Below are positions 18,762 to 27,616 of a stretch of DNA of 64,000 nt, in pieces (within the stretch, counting starts at the first letter, position 1; every line of letters begins with the position of its first letter). The notes beneath the pieces are model-generated. The model saw only the letters and a program-made list of their open reading frames with translations, ran no database searches and was not told where the DNA came from. The translations under genes were made by a program, and so were the position numbers. Origin of the DNA: an uncultured Bacteroidota bacterium (GTDB lineage: Bacteria > Bacteroidota > Bacteroidia > Chitinophagales > LD1); the NCBI GenBank assembly GCA_937894725.1, contig CALAYL010000036.1:10485-74484 (forward strand), read 5' to 3'.

Positions 18762-19823
18762 TTATAACTTTTTAACCCAGCAATCGATGTTTTTCGATTT
18801 AGCTTTTTGCAATATAGACAAAGCTTCTTGATTAGAACTTCCTGCAGCGATAGCTACGTAAGTAAGTGAGCCTTTTTTGAAAGTAATAAAGCTAAAATCC
18901 AAAAATTTAGCCTTACTTTCGTTCAGTAAATTAGTAGCATTTCCTTCCTCTTTAAATGCGCCCATTACCAACGCAAAAGCAGGATTGCTTTCTGCTACAA
19001 CAGGTATAACTATTGGGTTTTCTTCTCTCTCTGTGGCTACTATGGCTTCTGCTTTTAATGGAGTTGCTTTTACCTCAGCTACACTTGACAAAACAAAAGT
19101 AGGCGCATGGGTTTGAGTAGCTATTGGGTGAAGTTCTAAAGATTGTTTTGGTAACAAATTATCTGCAAACACACTATACAAACTTGCTTGATTTAAGTTT
19201 AAACTAGGTACCGATACATTGAAAAGCGGCATCATAAGTACAGCTAGTGTACAAGCCGCAAGTGCCAATGCAGGCCAAGTATTGCTTTTCGTTTGCGTGT
19301 TTTCAGTCGCTAACTCTTCAACTGATTCTGCAATTTCTTGTTGTTGGTTGATTGGAATTTCTAAAGGCTGTTCTTTTGTAGATGACTCAAATGATCTAGC
19401 TATAGGTACAGCGAAGACAGGCTGGAAACCGTATGATTCTGCTAAAAAATTTTCAGTATTGACTGATTTAAACTGTATCGTGCTATTTACGATATTCCAT
19501 TCAAATGTTCCGATACCTTTTAGTGTATATTGCTTATCTGTTTTTATTGCTTCGTCTAATCTGTTTATCCATTCTCTCACCGCTGCTTGCGCATCTTTGT
19601 ACGATACATTGTTAAGTGAACTGTATGCGTGAGTCAATATCCCGTCATCATTGCGTAGTTGTCGATTAAAAGATATCGCTTTTGTAGGAGGGGAGAGTAT
19701 GTTGGTGATAAAGTTGATTTCTGCAGATTTGTAGTTGGTAATAAAACCACCAAAACCTGGCAACACCACACATTCTTGCTCGAAGAGCAACTCTCGAATA
19801 CTTTGTTCTACAGAAAATGACAT
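18762..19823 (-). CDS. HU-CCDC81 and SPOR domain protein
   Basis: This is a Bacteroidota-specific division or cell-wall protein of about 353 residues. The N-terminal HU-CCDC81-type domains (residues 1-125) are recognised by LLFEQECVVLPGFGGFI and the ISFNRQLRNDDGIL segment, and by YTLKGIGTFEWN. A single membrane helix follows near residue 185 (ALALAACTLAVLMMPLF), then a low-complexity periplasmic stretch. The C-terminal SPOR domain (from about residue 285, FALVMGAFKEEGNATNL) binds septal peptidoglycan stripped of stem peptides. The upstream frame has a TTG two codons before; ATG 19823 is the more likely start. The gene follows the beta-barrel gene closely (gap about 23 bp) and may share its transcript. 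Confidence 0.88.
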   Translation of the reverse strand: MSFSVEQSIRELLFEQECVVLPGFGGFITNYKSAEINFITNILSPPTKAISFNRQLRNDDGILTHAYSSLNNVSYKDAQAAVREWINRLDEAIKTDKQYTLKGIGTFEWNIVNSTIQFKSVNTENFLAESYGFQPVFAVPIARSFESSTKEQPLEIPINQQQEIAESVEELATENTQTKSNTWPALALAACTLAVLMMPLFNVSVPSLNLNQASLYSVFADNLLPKQSLELHPIATQTHAPTFVLSSVAEVKATPLKAEAIVATEREENPIVIPVVAESNPAFALVMGAFKEEGNATNLLNESKAKFLDFSFITFKKGSLTYVAIAAGSSNQEALSILQKAKSKNIDCWVKKL

Positions 19824-19846
19824 GCTCAAATATACACAAACTCCCT

Positions 19847-21469
19847 TTAAAAGGAAAACTTAGCTCCTACAAGCCCATTTACTCCGAATACAGGGTAGTT
19901 TGCCCAGCGCTGATATTTTTGATGCGCTATGTTATTAAGATACCCAAAAAAGGAAAATCGTTTGTTGAAAATGTACTCAAGGCTAATGTTAGCATCGGCA
20001 GTACCTTTTATTTTCCTTATTTCTGAAGTATTCACATGCCCAAAGTAGGCAGTAAAAGCGTATAGTTCAGCACCCACAATAAATTTTTCTTTGATGTTGT
20101 ATCGTAGTTTTACATCGGTCTTGAAATCGGGTCTGTACCACGCTTTTGCATTGGTGGTGAGTTTGTAATGATTATAGTCAAAAGCTACGAATGCTGAAAA
20201 TGAGTTGGTGAAATTATAGCCCAATTCTAGCTTGCCATTCAACACCCGCATTTTAGGGTCATAGGCGATATAAAAACGCTTGCTGTCAAAGTAATCATTG
20301 TAAAAAAATGCTTGATTCGCTACGTTTTTGAAGGAGAACATGGCATTATACGAAAAGTCACCAATCGCTCCTTTCAAGCCAGCAAATAAGTCAGAAGTGC
20401 GCGCATTTTTCAACACAATTTCGGAGTTTATAAAATTGTTTTCTAGTGCAAAATTTCTAAACGTATTTTTTTGATAACCGATTTTCCAACCTACATAAGC
20501 AGTGATATATTTTTCGTAAAGTCCTTTCTGCAAATAAATGTCAGGTAATGCATAAGCCTTATCACCTTCTACAGCCAATGTAATGCCCGCATGACCCACT
20601 ATATCTTTGTAAGTGACCTTGTATTTTAATCCCAATAGAAAGTAGTTTCTCCATAGTTTTTGAGTGGTTGTAATGTAGTTTGAGCCATCATACTCAAAAT
20701 TGCCTGATACAGCATGAATAGGGGTAATTTGTTTTCCCATTTGTATATAGCCATTTACAAAATATTCATTGCTTTTGCCAGCCAATTCTCTGAAGTAATC
20801 GAATCGAACTCTAGTGAAGAAATCAATACCAAGGTCATTTTTTTTATTTGAGCCAAAATAGACATTTGCATCAAAGTCTTGAAATGTTTGCTTAATCTGT
20901 TTTCTGCTTAGTGTTTCTGTTTTTTGATTGCCATAAAAATGAGAAATTCTGTTTTGGAATTTAAAATCCGCTCCTACTAGGTAGGTAGAAGGATAAGCCT
21001 TTAAATATGCACCTACTTTATCATCAAAAAAACGCTGATTTTTAATGTCGAATGGCAATGCATTGAAGTGGCTAAAATCAACTCCGTATTTTATGTTTTT
21101 TCCTTTGCCATTATAGACCAGCTCTGCTAATGGCGATAGTTGTGAACCAAAGCCAAGCTTGATGTATGACGCATTGAAGCGTTCTAGTTTCTCTTTTGGC
21201 AATGCGATGGGACGCATTGGTAATGCGTCTACGGCTATGTCCTTGAAATCTTTGGTCGGGATTCGATAATCAAGATTTGGGGCTTTTTCTTCGATATTGG
21301 GAAGAGTAGGCGATACATTGATTTTGGTAGCATCTTTGATACGTGCATCATGTTCCTTTATGATGATCACTTCTTCATTTCCCACACTCGTTTGCGCTAT
21401 CGAAGATAGGGTCGCAATTGAAAAAATCAAGCTAGAAGTGATGTGTTTTATTTTTAGTGTAGTGCTCAT
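19847..21469 (-). CDS. Outer-membrane beta-barrel protein, TonB-receptor-like barrel without plug
   Basis: The protein is about 540 residues with a signal peptide (MSTTLKIKHITSSLIFSIATLSSIAQ). After a short periplasmic segment (PNIEEKAPNLDYRIPTKDF) comes a repeated amphipathic strand pattern: YIKLGFGSQLSPLAELVYNG, FLGLKYKVTYKDIVGHAG, YAFTAYFGHVNTSEIRKIK. It ends in a final aromatic strand (NGLVGAKFSF) of the kind read by the BAM complex. The end FFGYLNNIAHQKYQRW resembles the C-terminus of TonB-dependent receptors, but there is no plug domain or TonB box. Homologous genes in Bacteroidota are commonly next to a large TPR gene, as here. Substrate unknown. I used ATG 21469; a TTG at 21478 is less likely. 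Confidence 0.75.
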   Translation of the reverse strand: MSTTLKIKHITSSLIFSIATLSSIAQTSVGNEEVIIIKEHDARIKDATKINVSPTLPNIEEKAPNLDYRIPTKDFKDIAVDALPMRPIALPKEKLERFNASYIKLGFGSQLSPLAELVYNGKGKNIKYGVDFSHFNALPFDIKNQRFFDDKVGAYLKAYPSTYLVGADFKFQNRISHFYGNQKTETLSRKQIKQTFQDFDANVYFGSNKKNDLGIDFFTRVRFDYFRELAGKSNEYFVNGYIQMGKQITPIHAVSGNFEYDGSNYITTTQKLWRNYFLLGLKYKVTYKDIVGHAGITLAVEGDKAYALPDIYLQKGLYEKYITAYVGWKIGYQKNTFRNFALENNFINSEIVLKNARTSDLFAGLKGAIGDFSYNAMFSFKNVANQAFFYNDYFDSKRFYIAYDPKMRVLNGKLELGYNFTNSFSAFVAFDYNHYKLTTNAKAWYRPDFKTDVKLRYNIKEKFIVGAELYAFTAYFGHVNTSEIRKIKGTADANISLEYIFNKRFSFFGYLNNIAHQKYQRWANYPVFGVNGLVGAKFSF

Positions 21470-21478
21470 ATTCTTCAA

Positions 21479-24400
21479 TTATTTTTGTTGGAGTGTATCT
21501 ATCAAAACATCAGGTTGCTGCATTTTTAGCGTGTCGGTTGGAGGGCTTAAATCTAGCCTTGATTTGATGGTTTCACTTGCTTTTATTTCTTCTAACAATC
21601 GCTGTGCATCTGTAATTAATCCTTCATCGCCTTTGTAGTTGGCGATTATACTTTCTAATGTGGCTTTTGCTTGAAGTATATTGTTTAGGCGGTAGTAATT
21701 ATCTGCCATTAGTATAAATGATTTTACATACCAGTATTCATAGCTCGCAAACTTATTTTTGATTTTAAAACAGCTATCCAGAGATACTTTATAATTCATT
21801 TTTTCATTTAAAATCTTCGCTGTATAAAATTTGCTTTCAGCGGCACGTTCACTTACTGCTCCATTACTTACTTTTGAAAAATGGATAAAAGCTTGCTCAT
21901 TATTTTTTAGTGAATAAAGTGTTTTCGCTTTGGTGAAGTGAGCATCTATAAGATCGCCTTCTTTAGCTCCTGTGAGATTCAGCACTTTGTCTGCTGTGGT
22001 TAAAATGGCTTGTTGGTCTTCCAATTTTTGAGCAGACTTATATTGCCCAAGTATAGCGGTGTAGCGGTTTTGTGGAGTAGTGGCTATGTTTTCTAATTGG
22101 ATATAATACTGAGTAGCTTTTTTGTAATCTTTCAATTCAAAAAAGGAAATACCAGATGCATTGAGCAGGGCTCTCTCTTTTAATTCAGCGGCATTTGCTA
22201 TCAGATAATCGTAGTCTTCGAGTATTTGGGCATATTGTTTGGTTTTTAAAAGACAATCTGCTCTATTGAAATGTGCATCTTGCAAGAAAAATCCCTTTTT
22301 GAATTTTGAAATATAGTTTGTGAAAAGTTCGATAGCTCTTGTACAATCGCTATTGGTAAATGCCGTTTCTGCTGCAAAATAGGTAAGCGAATCTTTCTCA
22401 GACTGAGATATATTGTTGAGTTCAGCATATAATTCTGGACGGCCTAACTCTACACCGAGTTGTTTTATACTTAATGTAGCTGCTTTAGCTTGGCTAGTGT
22501 TCGGGTAGTTATTGATAAGCGTTTTGTATTGTTTAATGGCTTCCTCTTTGTTGCCAAGATTATATTCTGCTAAAGCTATTTTTGAATAAGCAGGAGGAAC
22601 TAGCGCACTCGTTGGATAATCCGTGATTATCCGTTTGTAATTTGTAATCGCATCTTTCATGTCATCATTGTTGAGGTAAGTTTCACCTATTTCGTAGTAC
22701 GTCTTATCTATAGTTTTTGAATTCGTGTAAGACTGTGTGATCGACTTGAGTTCGGCTATTTTATCTGCCGTACGACCACTTAATCCTAACACAATAGCTT
22801 TCTGAAAGTGTGCGTATTCTGCATCTTCCGATTTAGACTTACTTACTGCAGTATAATTAGCTAGAGATGTAGGGTAATCTTTATTTATAAAGGCACATTC
22901 TGCGAGTCTGAGCTGCGCATCGTTGACCATAGAGGTAGTCGTTCTATCTGTAGCCAAATATTTTTTAAAGAAAGTTTGTGCTTGCCCATATTCTTTAAGT
23001 TGGAAATAGCTATACGCTGTATTGTAGTTGGCTAAAGCATCGCTAAACCCAACTGTAGCTTCCGTTTGCGGGCTGTTCAACTGGCTATATCGCTGATAGT
23101 TGGCTACTGCGTTGCGATAGTTTTTTTCTTGATAACTCAAGTCTCCTAGGAGGTAGTGGGCCCCAGCTTGTAACTCTTGATTGATAGGGTATTTGAGCGA
23201 TTTACCTAAGAGTGTTTTTGTTTCAGAGGGCTTATTGTCATTAAACAACTGTACGGCTCTGTAGTAGCAAAGCTTTTGATACGCTTCCTTCAAGGAAGGC
23301 GAGATATTATTCATCCCTTCTATGATATTTAATGCCCTGCTGTAATCCTTTGTTTGTAGTAAAGCTACGGCCATAAGACTATTGGCTTCTTCCTTTATTT
23401 CGATGTTTACTTTAGCTGACAATAGATTTTCTAAAGCAGTTACACACTCCGCTGGATTACCCAGTTCGAGCGATAGCTTTGCAAAATTGAATTGCGCTTG
23501 TTGCTTCAAATCTAAATCGAAATTTTTGCTAGCAGCCGACTGAAATGCAGCTCGAGCATTTTCTTTTTCACCTAGTTTGAGATAGCAATCGCCCAAGGTA
23601 TAAGTCGCATTTTGTCCTATTTTTTCATCTACCAAATTGAGCTGAAGTAAGTTTTCGGATGCCTTTCGGTATTCACCCAATTTGTATTGTGTGTAACCTA
23701 GCTCATAGATATCTTCTTTGCGAACTTTGCTGTCGGTAGTTACAAACTTCTCGAGATAAGGCAATGCTTTCTTATAGTCCGAAAGCTGGAAATAACTCTC
23801 GCCCAATAAGTGATTCATTTCATCTCGATATTGGCCATCTACTTTATCGATATGATCTTTTATGTAAGTAGTAGTTTTGTTGTAGTCTTTAGACTGGTAG
23901 TGAATTTGCGATACATAATACGGTATCACAGATGAAAACATTTTTGAATCTTCGATGGCAGTAAAGCTTTTCAAAGCTTCTTTATAGTTTTTTTGATAGA
24001 AGCAAATGAAGGCGTAGTAATAGTTTGAAGGGTAAAAGTATTTCTCTTTTTTGTCCTTGATGGCTCTAAAAAGCGGCTTCGCTTCGTCAAATTTTTTCTT
24101 TACAAAATAGCAGTACCCTAGTTGAAATTGAAAATCATCGCGATACATTTCGGGTATGTCATATAAGGTGAGTTTGCCCAGTTTATCTATACATTCCTGA
24201 TATTTATTATTTTGATAATAGTATCTTCCTAAAAAGAAATCGGCATAGGATTTTCGGCTACTCGAGGGATAATTTTTAGCAAATTGAATTAATAAAATTT
24301 CGGCATCTGCATCATTGTTTTCGGCTGCAGCCACAGCGGCATAGTAGGTCGCTTCTTCTTTCAGTAGTTGAAAATCATTTTGGTCATTTGGCTTTACAAT

Positions 24401-24574
24401 CTTCGCTAATCGCTCAAAAGACATACGAGCACTAGCGTAGTTTTTTTCGTCAAAAAGCTGCACACCTTCTCTGAAATTTCTATTCAAATCTGTATAGAAA
24501 TAAGTCTCTTGGGCAAAGGTGCTGCCCACATATAAAGCCACTAGCAATGGCCACCGTTTTATTAATTTCATCAT
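21479..24574 (-). CDS. Large tetratricopeptide-repeat protein, exported
   Basis: This protein of about 1030 residues has a signal peptide (core WPLLVALYVGSTFAQ). It is built almost wholly of tetratricopeptide repeats, visible as recurring helix pairs with YY..G.Y and A...F patterns (for example QFQLGYCYFVKKKFDEAKPL, ELGYTQYKLGEYRKASENL, YYEIGETYLNNDDMKDAI). TPR solenoids bind other proteins. With the adjacent beta-barrel gene (10-bp gap) this forms a two-gene unit whose periplasmic TPR part may hold the barrel protein's partner; the partner is not known. ATG 24574 is chosen because the upstream TTG at 24589 would add five residues with no homology value. The C-terminus is Asp/Thr rich and not repetitive. 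Confidence 0.88.
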   Translation of the reverse strand: MMKLIKRWPLLVALYVGSTFAQETYFYTDLNRNFREGVQLFDEKNYASARMSFERLAKIVKPNDQNDFQLLKEEATYYAAVAAAENNDADAEILLIQFAKNYPSSSRKSYADFFLGRYYYQNNKYQECIDKLGKLTLYDIPEMYRDDFQFQLGYCYFVKKKFDEAKPLFRAIKDKKEKYFYPSNYYYAFICFYQKNYKEALKSFTAIEDSKMFSSVIPYYVSQIHYQSKDYNKTTTYIKDHIDKVDGQYRDEMNHLLGESYFQLSDYKKALPYLEKFVTTDSKVRKEDIYELGYTQYKLGEYRKASENLLQLNLVDEKIGQNATYTLGDCYLKLGEKENARAAFQSAASKNFDLDLKQQAQFNFAKLSLELGNPAECVTALENLLSAKVNIEIKEEANSLMAVALLQTKDYSRALNIIEGMNNISPSLKEAYQKLCYYRAVQLFNDNKPSETKTLLGKSLKYPINQELQAGAHYLLGDLSYQEKNYRNAVANYQRYSQLNSPQTEATVGFSDALANYNTAYSYFQLKEYGQAQTFFKKYLATDRTTTSMVNDAQLRLAECAFINKDYPTSLANYTAVSKSKSEDAEYAHFQKAIVLGLSGRTADKIAELKSITQSYTNSKTIDKTYYEIGETYLNNDDMKDAITNYKRIITDYPTSALVPPAYSKIALAEYNLGNKEEAIKQYKTLINNYPNTSQAKAATLSIKQLGVELGRPELYAELNNISQSEKDSLTYFAAETAFTNSDCTRAIELFTNYISKFKKGFFLQDAHFNRADCLLKTKQYAQILEDYDYLIANAAELKERALLNASGISFFELKDYKKATQYYIQLENIATTPQNRYTAILGQYKSAQKLEDQQAILTTADKVLNLTGAKEGDLIDAHFTKAKTLYSLKNNEQAFIHFSKVSNGAVSERAAESKFYTAKILNEKMNYKVSLDSCFKIKNKFASYEYWYVKSFILMADNYYRLNNILQAKATLESIIANYKGDEGLITDAQRLLEEIKASETIKSRLDLSPPTDTLKMQQPDVLIDTLQQK

Positions 24575-24832
24575 CACACAATTATTCAATCCAAAGATAA
24601 AAATCGAGAAACGGTAAAGGGTTTATGGCATAGGCAGAGTGCTAACAGTGGGCTGTGTTTGTCTAGTCTTTAGAACGAAGATTTGGCTCAATTTATTTTA
24701 AACTGTTGTGCAATCAAGACATTTAGGATGGGATTCTCGTTTTAAAAACTCCAAAATGAGAAAGATTTGATACGTCTTTTTTGAATAGTAAAAATTTAAT
24801 TCACTGGCTTACCAGTGGCGTATATTGGGCAT

Positions 24833-24871
24833 AAAAAAGCCGAAACGCCCATCGATAGTGTGTTTCGGCTT
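24833..24871 (-). terminator. Rho-independent terminator of tRNA-Met
   Basis: Reading the minus strand after the tRNA, a 10-bp stem AAGCCGAAAC / GTTTCGGCTT (24862-24871 with 24837-24846) closes a 15-nt loop and is followed by a T run. A second smaller hairpin (24802-24817, stem CACTGG/CCAGTG) lies further downstream on the same strand. I see nothing else in the remainder of the gap 24590-24830. Confidence 0.8.
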
Positions 24872-24878
24872 ATTATTG

Positions 24879-24952
<74 letters not shown>

Positions 24953-24976
24953 AAAGGGACGGCAAATATATTTTTT

Positions 24977-25816
24977 TTATTCAAAATCTGATAGTCTAAA
25001 GGTTTCTTTTTCTTTTACCCCTTTTTCGGTCTGCTCTAGACTGCACATTTCGGTTCTAGGATCGTGTTCAAAAAACAGGATATAATCTTTTTGGGCTGCT
25101 TCAGTAAGGATGATTTCCTTTTCGGCCAAAGTCATAAGTGGACGTGTGTCGTAGGCCATCACATAGGGGATAGGAATATGCCATCTTGAAGGGAAAAGGT
25201 CGGCAGCATAAAGAATAGTTTTGTCTTTGTATTGAATATGGGGTATAAACATCGACTCGGTATGGCCACTAGCCGTTTTGAGGTCAATTGCAGGATGCAG
25301 CACCTTATCTGTCTTGTCCGCAAAAATCAATTGACCAGAAGATTCGATGGGTAGAATGTTTTCTTTGAGGAATGAAGCTTTTTCTCTTGCGTTTGGTTTT
25401 GTAGCCCATTCCCAATGCTCGCTGTGTGACCAATAGTGTGCATTTTTAAATGCAGGCACTAGTGTATCACCCTCTCTTTTGATAGCTCCACCGCAGTGGT
25501 CAAAATGGAGATGGGTGAGTAATACATCGGTGATATCATCATGGCTAAAACCTAGACTATGCAATGATTTGGAGAGGGTATCATCGCCATGTGGTTCGTA
25601 GTGACTAAAAAACTTTTCGCTTTGTTTGTCTCCAAGCCCGCAGTCAATCAAGATTAATTTTTCGCCATCTTCTACAAGCATACAGCGCATTGCCCATGTG
25701 CATAGTCCTTTGCTATCAGGTGTAGTGAGTCGTTCCCACATAGATCGTGGCACTACCCCAAACATGGCTCCACCATCCAATTTGAACAGACCTGTGTTGA
25801 TCGTATGCAGTTTCAT
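24977..25816 (-). CDS. Metallo-beta-lactamase-fold hydrolase
   Basis: The 279-residue protein has the MBL-fold metal motif LLTHLHFDHCGG around residue 104, further ligands in the ASGHTESMF segment near residue 200, and a late histidine in LFFEHDP near residue 255. The start MKLHTINTGLFKLDGGAMFGVVPRSMW and the length match the broad MBL group that includes N-acyl homoserine lactonase-like and other dinuclear zinc esterases. A specific substrate cannot be assigned. No signal peptide is present, so it is cytoplasmic. It follows lptE on the same strand after 30 bp. In many Bacteroidota secG occupies this place after lptE; here it does not. Confidence 0.85.
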   Translation of the reverse strand: MKLHTINTGLFKLDGGAMFGVVPRSMWERLTTPDSKGLCTWAMRCMLVEDGEKLILIDCGLGDKQSEKFFSHYEPHGDDTLSKSLHSLGFSHDDITDVLLTHLHFDHCGGAIKREGDTLVPAFKNAHYWSHSEHWEWATKPNAREKASFLKENILPIESSGQLIFADKTDKVLHPAIDLKTASGHTESMFIPHIQYKDKTILYAADLFPSRWHIPIPYVMAYDTRPLMTLAEKEIILTEAAQKDYILFFEHDPRTEMCSLEQTEKGVKEKETFRLSDFE

Positions 25817-25846
25817 TTTATTTTTATTTTTAGGTTTTTTGACGCC

Positions 25847-26356
25847 TTACCATTTAGCAAATGCTTCATTAAAAATATCGTCTATAAATTGCTTGTTTAT
25901 TTCATTTATAAGTTGCCCTTCTCGAGACGAAAGGAGCTCAGTCGCTGGAAATTCAGCAAATCTGATAAAGTCTTTTGACCACTTATCTTTTTCATCTTTT
26001 GTATTTATAAAATCTACATGTACCGTGATACTCAAGCGGTTGACTCCAGTTTGTATTTGTGCTGTGGGCGCGAGTGCTACTACCCCGTACGATACGATAT
26101 GCCCCTTAAAACTAACATCACCACCATTACTTACTTGCTTTAGACTAGCTTCAGATACAAGCTTTAATTTGAGTTGGTCAGTGAGTGTTTGATTGTAAGA
26201 TGCAGGCGCATTGGGGGCTCTGTTTTCAAAGATTTCTACGGTTACTGTTTTTATATCAGCGGCTATATTAGCACCAGTAAAAGAATAAATTTTACATCCT
26301 CCCATGCTAAGCATTAGCACACCTAGAATAGTACCTAATATTTTTATTTTTCTCAT
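25847..26356 (-). CDS. lptE: LPS-assembly lipoprotein LptE
   Basis: This is a 169-residue outer-membrane lipoprotein with a lipobox LSMGGC after a hydrophobic signal (ILGTILGVLML). Family features include the opening after the lipid cysteine (KIYSFTGANI), a TVEIFENRAPN strand, the LTDQLKLKLVSEASL helix and the repeated strands around SFKGHIVSYGV. LptE plugs the LptD barrel that puts LPS into the outer leaflet. Synteny supports the call: miaB, sigma-54 activator, lptE is a conserved order in this phylum. The start overlaps the activator's stop by 4 bp. Confidence 0.9.
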   Translation of the reverse strand: MRKIKILGTILGVLMLSMGGCKIYSFTGANIAADIKTVTVEIFENRAPNAPASYNQTLTDQLKLKLVSEASLKQVSNGGDVSFKGHIVSYGVVALAPTAQIQTGVNRLSITVHVDFINTKDEKDKWSKDFIRFAEFPATELLSSREGQLINEINKQFIDDIFNEAFAKW

Positions 26357-27612
26357 TCTAGACTATATTCTTTTATTTTTCGGTAAAGCGTACGCTCCGA
26401 TATTCCTAAATCTGCAGCAGCATCTTTACGTTTATTTCTATGTTTTTTTAATGCTTTTATTATTAGCTCTTTCTCTTTGTCTGCAATAGATAAAGATTCT
26501 TCTACTGTTTCGTGCTCATCGAAGCTATGTGCTGCATCAAAAATAATCGGTTTGATATCTGATGGTGGTACTACGGCTGTTTTGTGTGAAGGCATCAATG
26601 GCTCTGTAGCGTACACATTTTCTACTTCTCTGAAGCCATTAGGGAATGTAGTATTTGTGGGTATTTCAAAGTTTTCCCCTTGATGTTTTATTACATCAAA
26701 AACAAACTGTTTCAAATCATTGAGGTCTTTCTTTACATCAAAAATAAGTTTGTATAAAATCTCTCTTTCGGTAAATGATCCATTTGAATCTGCATATTTT
26801 TCATTGCTCAAGGCAGGTACTCTACTCTGCGTAATGTCGGGTACTATTTTTACTAATTCAGCTGCTGATACCTCTTTTTCTACGGCTAAAATACTCACCT
26901 GTTCGGCTACATTTTTAAGCTGACGGATATTACCTGGCCAACTATATTTAATGATAAATAGTCGAGCTTCATCGGTGAGTTTCACTGGTGCCATTTTCAT
27001 TCGCTCCGAAAAATCAATAGAGAATTTTCTAAAGAGTAAATAGATATCTTCACCTCGCTCTCGAAGTGGCGGAATACTGATCGGTACAGTGCTAAGACGA
27101 TAATAAAGGTCTTCTCTAAATCGGCCACTTTGTACCGCTTTTTGAAGGTTTACATTAGTTGCTGCCACCACCCTCACATCGGTTTTCATTACTTTCGATG
27201 AGCCTACTCTGATATATTCGCCTGTTTCGAGTACTCGTAGTAGTCGAGCTTGAGTGCCTATGGGCAATTCGCCTACTTCATCCAAAAATATTGTACCTCC
27301 ATTTACAGTCTCAAAATAGCCCTTTCGAGCTTCATTTGCTCCTGTAAATGAGCCTTTTTCATGGCCAAAGAGCTCTGAATCTATAGTGCCTTCAGGTATC
27401 GCACCGCAGTTTACGGCTATAAAATTATTGTGTTTTCGGGTACTGAGTTGGTGGATAATATGGGAGAAAACTTCTTTACCAACGCCACTTTCGCCAGTGA
27501 TAAGCACGGTGAGATTGGTAGGGGCTACTCGCTCTGCTATGCCGATGGCATTATTGAGTCCTTGTGCATTGCCGATAATACCGAATCTATTTTTTATCGA
27601 TTGAATTTCCAT
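26353..27612 (-). CDS. Sigma-54-dependent transcriptional activator without receiver domain
   Basis: The protein is 419 residues. The AAA+ sigma-54 interaction domain starts almost at the N-terminus: Walker A GESGVGKE at residues 40-47, sigma-54 contact loop GSFTGA at 87-92 (a serine variant of GAFTGA), Walker B GTIFLDEVGEL near 110, and the arginine-finger region LYYRLSTVPI. A linker of about 120 residues follows, then a Fis-type helix-turn-helix at the end (RKDAAADLGISERTLYRKIKEY). There is no phosphoacceptor receiver or GAF domain, so any control must come from other proteins or from its own level. It lies 4 bp after miaB and overlaps lptE. The targets are not visible here. Confidence 0.92.
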   Translation of the reverse strand: MEIQSIKNRFGIIGNAQGLNNAIGIAERVAPTNLTVLITGESGVGKEVFSHIIHQLSTRKHNNFIAVNCGAIPEGTIDSELFGHEKGSFTGANEARKGYFETVNGGTIFLDEVGELPIGTQARLLRVLETGEYIRVGSSKVMKTDVRVVAATNVNLQKAVQSGRFREDLYYRLSTVPISIPPLRERGEDIYLLFRKFSIDFSERMKMAPVKLTDEARLFIIKYSWPGNIRQLKNVAEQVSILAVEKEVSAAELVKIVPDITQSRVPALSNEKYADSNGSFTEREILYKLIFDVKKDLNDLKQFVFDVIKHQGENFEIPTNTTFPNGFREVENVYATEPLMPSHKTAVVPPSDIKPIIFDAAHSFDEHETVEESLSIADKEKELIIKALKKHRNKRKDAAADLGISERTLYRKIKEYSLE

Positions 27613-27616
27613 GAAT

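Noticed and set aside
24977..25816. MBL-fold gene as a quorum-quenching lactonase
   Set aside because: The HxHxDH motif is shared by many MBL enzymes; nothing specific to lactonases is visible and there is no linked signalling system.
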